The notes under the pieces are model-generated. The model did no database searches. It saw nothing but the letters and a program-made list of their open reading frames with translations, and was not told the origin of the DNA. The position numbers were made by a program, and so were the translations under genes. Below are positions 55,658-61,949 of a stretch of DNA of 61,949 nucleotides, piece by piece. Position 1 is the stretch's first letter, and each line of letters starts with the position of its first letter. Source of the DNA: Pseudoalteromonas sp. NBT06-2 (lineage in GTDB: Bacteria > Pseudomonadota > Gammaproteobacteria > Enterobacterales > Alteromonadaceae); NCBI RefSeq assembly GCF_002276045.1, contig NZ_NQMR01000041.1:1-61949 (forward strand), in the 5' to 3' direction.

Positions 55658-56400
55658 GCTGCAACTCCTTCATCTGAACCTATCAGTTTCACAAATGCAT
55701 CTTCTAAATGGGACTCACCTGCAAGCTCACATAATTCTTGTGGTGTACCTTGTGCCGCCAATTTTCCATTGGATACAATTATGACGCGATCACATAATGC
55801 GGCTACTTCTTGCATCACGTGAGATGAAAATAAGATACAGTGCCCATTGTGTTTAAACTGTAATAAATACTCTCTCAGAATTCGGGTACTCATTACATCT
55901 AATCCTCTTGTTGGCTCATCTAAAATCAAATTTCTAGGCTGATGTACTAAAGCCTGAGCTAAAGTGACCTTCATTCTTTGCCCTTGTGAAAAGCCTTGGG
56001 TTTTTCTATGCGCTAATGCTGTCATTCCTAAATCATTAATAACTTGCTCTATGGCCACTTTTTTATCTATACCTTGTAAACCATGAATACTGGCAAAATA
56101 ATCGATTTGTTCATATGCGGTCAATCGTTCGTATAAACCAAATTTATCTGGAAATATACCTAACTGTTTTCTAGCTTGTATTGCCTGGGTAGCAACATCG
56201 ATATTGTCAATAATCATCTGACCTTCATCTGCTTTTAATAAACCGTATAGTGTTCTTAAACATGTGGTTTTACCAGCGCCATTTGGCCCTAATATACCTG
56301 TAATTTCACCATCATTAGCTTGAAAAGATAATCCATTTAAGGCTTTAATTTTATTTTTTCCGTTAACAAATTTTTTATGTAAATTCTGCACTTTAATCAT
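55654..56400 (-). CDS. ABC transporter ATPase, NatA-like
   Basis: This complete 248-residue ATPase contains Walker A GPNGAGKTT, ABC signature GFSQGQRMKVTLAQALVHQP, Walker B LILDEPTRGLD and the switch FSSHVMQEV. The Gln-rich signature (FSQGQ rather than LSGGQ) is usual for the NatA/CcmA-like group. It pairs with the downstream permease (four-base overlap) and begins two bases after the hydrolase stop. Confidence 0.95.
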   Translation of the reverse strand: MIKVQNLHKKFVNGKNKIKALNGLSFQANDGEITGILGPNGAGKTTCLRTLYGLLKADEGQMIIDNIDVATQAIQARKQLGIFPDKFGLYERLTAYEQIDYFASIHGLQGIDKKVAIEQVINDLGMTALAHRKTQGFSQGQRMKVTLAQALVHQPRNLILDEPTRGLDVMSTRILREYLLQFKHNGHCILFSSHVMQEVAALCDRVIIVSNGKLAAQGTPQELCELAGESHLEDAFVKLIGSDEGVAA

Positions 56401-56402
56401 AA

Positions 56403-57872
56403 TTATGCTCCGCCATTTAAACTGGTCATAAATGACTCTTTAGGTACATTTTCAAGGCAAGATTCATCTAACTTTTTAGGCGCTAAGCTGGTTAAAAATT
56501 CATTAATTATGAGTGCAGCACATGTACTGGTCGCTACACCATGGGAAACATTATCAACAATAATATGATGACTATTAGGCAATGTTTTTCGTGTATATTC
56601 ACCATTACTGGGTGGTGTAACGGGATCTAAACCACCTGATAAAATTAAGGTAGGTATATTTGCTGTCACACTCTGATAAAAATCATCCTTTACCTGATAT
56701 TTTGGCCATAAAGAACAGGCTTGTTTAAAAATAGAATTGCTAAACTTACCCGCAAAATTATTATGAGCATCAAGTTTTAACATATCACTGGTTATTTTTG
56801 AAAAATCTTCATTGCATAGAATATTAAACGTTAGTCCTAAGTTCATATTCACCCCAGTTTCCGATTCAGAAATAAGCCCAGCTACCGGTAAATAATTACC
56901 TAAGTAGGCTTGGTGAATAATAAGAGGTACTAAACTTCTTCCGCTGACCGAATATAGTTTAAACTGTAAATGACTAATTAACTTTCCTTTACTTATCAAA
57001 ATATTGGTGTTGTTACCAGAACGAGGGTGGGGAATATTAAGCGCAACGGGTGTTTTTTCTAAACGTGTTATTAACATGTCAAATTCTTGCGCTAAATTTG
57101 GATAAGCTGTATTGCACGCACTTTCTTGCTGACAATGTTTTAACAGTAATGTAAATGAGCGCGCTGCACTTTGACCAAACAGCCCAATGGGTACTTCGAT
57201 TGGGCCAACGCTATCTAATACGACACTTCGAATGCTGTCAGGAAACAATCGCATATAAACTAATCCAGCACGGGTACCGTAAGAACCACCATATAGATTT
57301 ACTTTTTTATGGCCTAAAACCTGACGCACGGCATCAAAATCTCGAATGGCATTTTCTGAATTATACTGACTCAAATCCCCTGACAATCTAGAAATACAAG
57401 TTTTGATCTGTTCATCTGAAAATTCTTCCGGAATTGTCAGATAAGGATCTTGTTCCGAAAATCCAAGGCATTTAAGAGCATGAGACTCTCCAGTACCTCT
57501 TTGATCTATTAATAATATATCTCTGGTTTTATGTATTTCTTTAAAAGCTATTTTTAAACCTGCTGCCAATTCAACCGCTGCCTGCCCAGGACCTCCAGCT
57601 AAAAACATCAAAGGTTCTTTATTCTGGCTACTATCTATGGCAGGTAATATGGCAAAATTGATTGATATTTTAGTGCCATTTAACTTTTGATAATTTTCGG
57701 GGACTTGCAAAGATCCACACTTAACTTGTTCTTTAATACCTTTTAAGTGGCAATGCTTAATGTTTAAAATCTTTTGCTCAGCAACCGCAATGCTAATAAA
57801 TAACGAACAGATTAAAACCATGCTTATTAATAACTTTGTGAGTAAAAAATTATTTTTCCAATTTATTTTCAT
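56403..57872 (-). CDS. Secreted alpha/beta hydrolase, TAP-like peptidase
   Basis: This 489-residue enzyme has a signal peptide (LLISMVLICSLFISIAVAEQ). The oxyanion and strand motif is MFLAGGPGQAAVEL, with DQRGTGES before the nucleophile. The nucleophile elbow is GGSYGTR, the acid lies in LSGGLDPVTPP and the His in NVSHGV, so the triad is complete. The TAP C-terminal domain supports prolyl or tripeptidyl aminopeptidase-type activity in the periplasm. It is the first gene of the operon with the ABC-2 exporter and sigma factor, so it may process the exported peptide or its signal. Similar hydrolase-NatAB-sigma clusters are known in marine gammaproteobacteria. Confidence 0.9.
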   Translation of the reverse strand: MKINWKNNFLLTKLLISMVLICSLFISIAVAEQKILNIKHCHLKGIKEQVKCGSLQVPENYQKLNGTKISINFAILPAIDSSQNKEPLMFLAGGPGQAAVELAAGLKIAFKEIHKTRDILLIDQRGTGESHALKCLGFSEQDPYLTIPEEFSDEQIKTCISRLSGDLSQYNSENAIRDFDAVRQVLGHKKVNLYGGSYGTRAGLVYMRLFPDSIRSVVLDSVGPIEVPIGLFGQSAARSFTLLLKHCQQESACNTAYPNLAQEFDMLITRLEKTPVALNIPHPRSGNNTNILISKGKLISHLQFKLYSVSGRSLVPLIIHQAYLGNYLPVAGLISESETGVNMNLGLTFNILCNEDFSKITSDMLKLDAHNNFAGKFSNSIFKQACSLWPKYQVKDDFYQSVTANIPTLILSGGLDPVTPPSNGEYTRKTLPNSHHIIVDNVSHGVATSTCAALIINEFLTSLAPKKLDESCLENVPKESFMTSLNGGA

Positions 57873-58074
57873 AATATCCCTCCATAAAACGAATCATTTC
57901 AAAAAAATTGATAATGATAAAACTTACTAGGCTTAGTCTTAATGTTGCGGAATTTATTACATGTAATTTGAAAAAAATTTACAAAAATGTAGATGTATGA
58001 AAAGATAACAATGAAACTTCGAAGGTTTAACCTGAATACACATTCATTAGCTATATTTTTCAAGGATGCTTGGC

Positions 58075-58950
58075 GTGAAATTATTAAATAAGAAAAATAT
58101 TACCGCGGTTGTTTGTGCCACTTTATTCATTTACGGTGGAGTAATCACTAAATCGTATTTTGATGAATATACCTCAAATTTTATTGACCATACTATTTAT
58201 TCTTCGGTACTTGAAGAAAACCGTAAAATATTTATTCGCTTGCCTGAAGGTTATGATGATAATAAAAGTTATCCGCTTATTATTAAGTCGGATGGTAACT
58301 TTAATTTAGCGCGTTGGCATGAATCCATTTCAAATCTTTCTGAGCAAGGTAGTATCAAAGACTCTATTGTCGTGGCTATACCTAATTTATTTTGGCTTGA
58401 TTCTCGAAATAGAGATTTAGTTCCTCCATATGCAAGAAAGGATGTTCAGATCGAAGCTCGGCCTTATGACCAAAATTCTCCGGAAATATTCGGCAAAGCG
58501 GATTTATTTCTCACATTTATCGAAAATGAAGTGCTGCCTTTTATTGAAAATAAATATGCTGTAAATGGTAATAGAGTGCTTAGTGGGTTCTCTGCTGGAG
58601 GAAGTTTTGTATTGTATACTATAACGACTAAGCCTGATTTATTCACTGGCTATTTTGCCTTTAGTCCTGCGGCTTGGTATGACAACTCTGTCGTTGTTAA
58701 AGAGTTTGCTAATGGATTGAAAAACGTTAACGATAAGTCTTTATTTCTATACTTGAGCTTAGGTGGTGCCGAAAATAAAATTATAACAGGTTCGTTCAAA
58801 GGACTCTTGTCTGCAATTAATTCATACGCACCAGAAAGCTTTAAGTCAGATTATAGTTACAGTGAGGGCGCTGGGCATGGAGAAAACCCATATATTTCAG
58901 TACCTAAAGCACTCATTGCATATTATAAGTTTAGAGCAGGGGAAATATAA
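58075..58950 (+). CDS. Alpha/beta-hydrolase esterase (COG2819)
   Basis: The GTG at 58075 is preferred because AAGGA lies eight bases upstream; the ATG at 58066 overlaps that site. The product is 291 residues with an N-terminal anchor or uncleaved signal (VVCATLFIYGGVITKSYF). The core shows RLPEGYDDNKSYPLIIKSDG, the intact nucleophile elbow LSGFSAGGSFVLY, and a His in SEGAGHGENPY. Relatives are feruloyl or siderophore esterases and uncharacterised hydrolases. It resembles the dead gene at 264, which has lost these residues. It is a single-gene unit. Confidence 0.88.
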   Translation: MKLLNKKNITAVVCATLFIYGGVITKSYFDEYTSNFIDHTIYSSVLEENRKIFIRLPEGYDDNKSYPLIIKSDGNFNLARWHESISNLSEQGSIKDSIVVAIPNLFWLDSRNRDLVPPYARKDVQIEARPYDQNSPEIFGKADLFLTFIENEVLPFIENKYAVNGNRVLSGFSAGGSFVLYTITTKPDLFTGYFAFSPAAWYDNSVVVKEFANGLKNVNDKSLFLYLSLGGAENKIITGSFKGLLSAINSYAPESFKSDYSYSEGAGHGENPYISVPKALIAYYKFRAGEI

Positions 58951-59025
58951 AAGTTATGCTACATGACAAATATAAAAATATGACCTGCTGGCTTTCATAA
59001 ATCTCCTAACGATTATACCCATTCT

Positions 59026-59562
59026 CTATTTCAAAAATTGTGTTTTATCTTGCCTTGAATGAAGTACATTATTAATATCCAGTTTTGCATTTTCTTTTGA
59101 ACTTTTAACTTCAATGCCCTCATGTTTCAATAACCACAACTTTCGTTCTATACCACCGGCATAACCAGTCAATGTGCCACTTGCGCCTATTACACGATGG
59201 CAAGGTACTATAATACTAATAGGATTACGTCCATTAGCACCGCCAACAGCTCTCACTGATTTTGGGTTATTAATTTTATATGCTATCTCACCATAGGACA
59301 TGGTTTTTCCAAATGGGATCTGCGTTAAACATTGCCAAATTGATTGTTGAAACTCGGTACCATGTTGATCAAGAGGCAGATTAAAAATTTTTAACTCGCC
59401 ATTAAAGTATTCAGATAACTGCTTTTTACAAGTATCTGTAATATCATTTGCATTCACTGCGAGTTTTTGATCTTCTCCACAAAAAATAACTTGGGTAATT
59501 CCGAGTTCAGAAGCTTTAAATTCAATGAGTCCTAAAGGGCTATCCATATAATCAGTAAACAT
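59026..59562 (-). CDS. ogt: Methylated-DNA--protein-cysteine methyltransferase
   Basis: This 178-residue suicide repair protein removes O6-alkyl groups from guanine onto its own cysteine. The active site PCHRVIG lies in IIVPCHRVIGASGTLTGYAG, preceded by PFGKTMSYGEIAYKINNPKS. The ATG at 59562 overlaps the upstream Ada/AlkA stop by one base (TAATG) and gives MFTDYMDSPLG, the normal family opening; longer frames add unrelated residues. It forms one operon with the Ada-like glycosylase gene, so both are likely induced together. Confidence 0.94.
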   Translation of the reverse strand: MFTDYMDSPLGLIEFKASELGITQVIFCGEDQKLAVNANDITDTCKKQLSEYFNGELKIFNLPLDQHGTEFQQSIWQCLTQIPFGKTMSYGEIAYKINNPKSVRAVGGANGRNPISIIVPCHRVIGASGTLTGYAGGIERKLWLLKHEGIEVKSSKENAKLDINNVLHSRQDKTQFLK

Positions 59563-60938
59563 TAAAGTTGGCTCCATAATTGAAATGTTAAATAACTTGC
59601 CCAAGGCGAAGTTTGTTGTGGTTCAAATTGATATCTAGCATTACCAATGGCTTTTTTTATCCCTAGGTCACCACCTAAAAATATATCTGGATCACTTAAA
59701 CCGCGCATACAAGCATAATCAGTTGTCCAAGGGCCAATACCTTTAAGCTTCAACCAATGTTCAGGCTCCTCTGGTGCCTCATTCATTAAAAAATGCTTCG
59801 CTAAGTTTTTTAATGTTTGTTTACGTGAGCCTGGTATTTTTAAAAAATCTAAACCACTATTTACAATCGCTTCAGGTGTCGGAAATAAAAATTTATTACC
59901 AACTGTAACACCTAAATTGGCAACTAAAGTCGTGACTAAGTTTTTTGCTGCAACAACTGATATTTGCTGCCCTAAAACAGCTCTAACTCCTGCCTCATAC
60001 ATATTCCAAATACCTGGTAAACGTATTCCTGTTTTGATAGTAAATTGGCCATTAAAGCTTTTTTCTAAGTTTTGCTCAACAGTATGTATATCAACATCTA
60101 AGTCTAGGATCCGTCTAATGTTATTTACTATCGCTTTAAGTTGTCTTACATCATTTAAATTAATAGTGACATCAAATCTGTTTTTATCTTTAATATGCTT
60201 TGCAGTAAAACTTCCTTGAGTGTTGTTAAATTCGAAGGTTCGTCCATATGAATTTTCATCACCCCATTCAAGGTTTTCTATACTGCGCGTTTTAAAAAAC
60301 TTTAACATAAAATCAGCATCATAAGGTGGTCGGTAATACAATTTAAGCGAAAGTTCATTCGATTGTTCAATACGGGATTTTCGCATTTGCGTTGGTGTTA
60401 AATTAAGCTGCGATACAAAACAATCATTAAAGCGTCTAATACTTGAAAAACCACTGGCTAAAGCGACTTCTGTGATTGGCAACTTTGTTTGATGTAGTAA
60501 CTGTTTTGCAAATAAACACTGTTGATATAAAGCATATGCTTTAGGGGAGGTACCTAGATGTTTTTTAAATATATCTCTGAGATATCTATCACTGATACCT
60601 AATCGTTCAGCTAAAGCTTGCAAAGAGCTTCCTTGAAGTGCACCTTCATCAATCAGTTTGATTGCACGATTTAATGTTGTGCTTACGCCTTGCCAAGCAG
60701 GTGATCCTGGAGCACTATCTGGGCGGCAACGTAAACAAGGGCGAAAGCCTGCTTTCGCAGCCTCTATTGCAGTCGCATAATAAACAACATTTTCTTCTTT
60801 AGGCGGATAAACGGGGCAAATTGTACGGCAATATATACCTGTGGTTTTAACCGCAGTAAAGAATTTACCATCAAAACGCGGGTCTCGAGACATTCTCGCT
60901 TTTTGGCAAATATCATTATTTAAAAGAGGATTTAGCAT
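59562..60938 (-). CDS. Ada-like regulator/AlkA DNA glycosylase fusion
   Basis: The ATG at 60938 gives about 458 residues. The Ada metal-binding domain (1-80) carries the four Cys ligands in GIYCRTICPVYPPKEENV and FRPCLRCRPD. An AraC-type helix-turn-helix follows (about 85-190). The C-terminal half is AlkA-like: an N-terminal AlkA domain (SLKLYYRPPYDADFMLKFF) and an HhH-GPD glycosylase domain (VLGQQISVVAAKNLV, LKGIGPWTTDYACMRGLSDP, with the catalytic Asp in DPDIFLGGDLG). It senses methyl phosphotriesters, activates the adaptive response and excises 3-methyladenine. It has no O6-transferase domain; the next gene supplies that. Confidence 0.93.
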   Translation of the reverse strand: MLNPLLNNDICQKARMSRDPRFDGKFFTAVKTTGIYCRTICPVYPPKEENVVYYATAIEAAKAGFRPCLRCRPDSAPGSPAWQGVSTTLNRAIKLIDEGALQGSSLQALAERLGISDRYLRDIFKKHLGTSPKAYALYQQCLFAKQLLHQTKLPITEVALASGFSSIRRFNDCFVSQLNLTPTQMRKSRIEQSNELSLKLYYRPPYDADFMLKFFKTRSIENLEWGDENSYGRTFEFNNTQGSFTAKHIKDKNRFDVTINLNDVRQLKAIVNNIRRILDLDVDIHTVEQNLEKSFNGQFTIKTGIRLPGIWNMYEAGVRAVLGQQISVVAAKNLVTTLVANLGVTVGNKFLFPTPEAIVNSGLDFLKIPGSRKQTLKNLAKHFLMNEAPEEPEHWLKLKGIGPWTTDYACMRGLSDPDIFLGGDLGIKKAIGNARYQFEPQQTSPWASYLTFQLWSQL

Positions 60939-61093
60939 TAAAACTTCTATCAAGTTATTCTTGAGGCAACTATAACTCAGTTAAATTTTAATTCTAGCCA
61001 GAAACGGAAGTGAATATAAATTTGGCATATAAAGAAAATAGAAACAGTGCAGTAACTTGTTTGAAAAACACACTTAATCTAAGCATGTTTTTA

Positions 61094-61558
61094 TTAATTC
61101 GCTTGACCTTTATTATCTAATTTTTGTTTTAACTTAGCTTCTAACATGCTTTTAGTCATCGCTAATTCAACTTCTAACACTCTTATCTCTTTTTTGGATT
61201 CAGTATCTTCTTTACTTTTTAGTAATTCAATTTGTAAAGTAAGTTCTAAAATTTTAATGCTTAATTCTCTAATTTCTTCATCTATAGAACTTTCATTTTT
61301 ATCTTCTGAAATTTTAGCTTGTTGTTCAGCTGTTAATTTAGTTTTATCTTCTTTAGTGAGTTTATTTTCAGCAGCGAGTTTTTCTTGTGATTCTTTTGAT
61401 ATGACAACATCGTCAGATTGTAAATTCGAAGAAGTTAATGCTTTTGTCGGAGCGGGAACAGAAGTATCTTTTGTGATTTTTATTGAGGGTGCAGGTTGCT
61501 CTTTAGAGAGGTTATTTAAAGTGGGTTGCGACGTTATTATTTTAGAGATGCTTACCAT
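61094..61558 (-). CDS. Hypothetical coiled-coil protein
   Basis: This 154-residue protein is not recognised. The first 50 residues are Ser/Thr/Pro-rich and low-complexity (TKDTSVPAPTKALTSSNLQS). From about 55 to the end runs a continuous charged heptad pattern (EEIRELSIKILELTLQIELL, KKEIRVLEVELAMTKSMLEA), predicting a long coiled coil. No signal peptide or membrane segment is present. FliK- or FlgN-like flagellar proteins and small cytoplasmic filaments have a similar look, but no specific motif supports them. Confidence 0.6.
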   Translation of the reverse strand: MVSISKIITSQPTLNNLSKEQPAPSIKITKDTSVPAPTKALTSSNLQSDDVVISKESQEKLAAENKLTKEDKTKLTAEQQAKISEDKNESSIDEEIRELSIKILELTLQIELLKSKEDTESKKEIRVLEVELAMTKSMLEAKLKQKLDNKGQAN

Positions 61559-61782
61559 GTTAATTTCCTTATTTTAAAAATGACAGTTTCTATTCGCTAA
61601 TCATACCAATGAAAATACAGCTTATATAGGCTTATATTTATGTGCCATAAAGCCTCTTTACAAAAAACAATAATAATGATTCGGAACGTCAATTAATATC
61701 AATAAACATCGCTTATAATTTGACTGCAAACGTAGTCAAATAAAACCGAAATACCTATTGACTGACATCTGGACTATATATG

Positions 61783-61949
61783 TTAGGCAACATTTAGCAC
61801 CATAATTGTTTCTTCGAACTCATATTGTTTAATAACACTAAAATTAAAGCGCTTAAAGAAGCCTTCCATTACATCATGCCCTTTCACATAACAGATTGAA
61901 ATAGCTTTGCAATATTCTATTTGCGTGATCAGCAATTCTCGCTCAATAT
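61783..61949 (-). CDS. Partial C-terminus, GNAT-like (runs off the window)
   Basis: About 55 residues are visible: IERELLITQIEYCKAISICY, VKGHDVMEGFFKRFNFSVIK, ending EETIMVLNVA. The FFKRFNFxVIKQYEFEE pattern resembles the last strands of an acetyltransferase, but too little is present to be sure. The gene continues beyond the window edge. Confidence 0.45.
   Translation of the reverse strand, partial: IERELLITQIEYCKAISICYVKGHDVMEGFFKRFNFSVIKQYEFEETIMVLNVA

Noticed and set aside
61146..61577. A 143-codon plus-strand frame opposite the coiled-coil gene
   Set aside because: The Ser/Leu-rich product is the antisense of a Lys/Glu-rich coiled coil; no independent support.

Overview
The window looks like a chromosomal segment of a low-GC, probably cold-adapted marine gammaproteobacterium of the Alteromonadales type (Colwellia / Thalassotalea / Pseudoalteromonas / Psychromonas neighbourhood). 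This rests on the AT-rich base composition, a TyrR-type regulator, a YeeN-type YebC protein, a DUF2960 protein, a GlyGly-CTERM tail, TonB-dependent receptors, many hybrid histidine kinases, and repeats starting TATACCCAAGCCACTT. The genus cannot be fixed from the sequence alone. No tRNA, rRNA or CRISPR array was seen.

Layout. 0.3-4.2 kb: a catalytically dead esterase, a wrecked CadC-like winged-helix/beta-propeller regulator and a cold-shock gene. 4.4-7.6 kb: a T6SS spike module on the minus strand (VgrG, an adaptor-like protein, PAAR, a small membrane protein). 8.5-12.1 kb: a large hybrid kinase with a damaged receiver, and a LysE exporter. 12.3-14.5 kb: three broken genes and one MITE. 14.5-18.2 kb: LysR, DoxX, ChrA and a frameshifted LysR. 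18.4-21.4 kb: a decayed prolyl oligopeptidase and an unidentified gene split by two MITEs. 21.6-29.1 kb: a MacAB-like efflux operon (HlyD adaptor, ATPase, double-FtsX permease) followed by a sigma-54 response regulator and its kinase. 29-34.2 kb: a FemAB/GNAT-like protein, a DUF938 methyltransferase, a divergent TyrR, a GNAT protein and ThpR. 34.2-39.6 kb: sparse DNA with IS30 and IS630 remnants, inverted GTAAAGGGGGT motifs, a possible 19-residue membrane peptide, an outer-membrane-like protein, YeeN and a frameshifted PilZ-like gene. 39.7-46 kb: a three-gene phosphorelay/c-di-GMP operon. 46-51.2 kb: a broken TonB receptor beside an FAD oxidoreductase and an acetoacetate-decarboxylase-like gene. 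52.5-58 kb: a DUF2960 gene and an operon of hydrolase, ABC-2 exporter, ECF sigma factor and a membrane protein that may be its anti-sigma factor. 58-62 kb: an intact esterase, Ada/AlkA plus Ogt alkylation repair, a coiled-coil protein and a partial gene at the edge.

Two themes run through the window. First, small transposase-less repeats (160-315 bp, ends TATACCCA...TGGGTATA) occur in at least eight full or partial copies of three related types, with a fourth type ending in TATACCAAT. They split three genes. In all three, removing the element and keeping one TATA restores the reading frame, which points to a TATA target duplication. Second, accessory genes are decaying through frameshifts, nonsense codons and deletions, while ORFs of 2-3.5 kb elsewhere are intact. 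This looks like real gene loss rather than poor sequence.

The best candidates for less-described biology are the modular MITE superfamily, the sigma factor/ABC-2/TAP-hydrolase operon, the FAD oxidoreductase/acetoacetate-decarboxylase-like pair, the degenerate TyrR paralogue and the 19-residue hydrophobic ORF.
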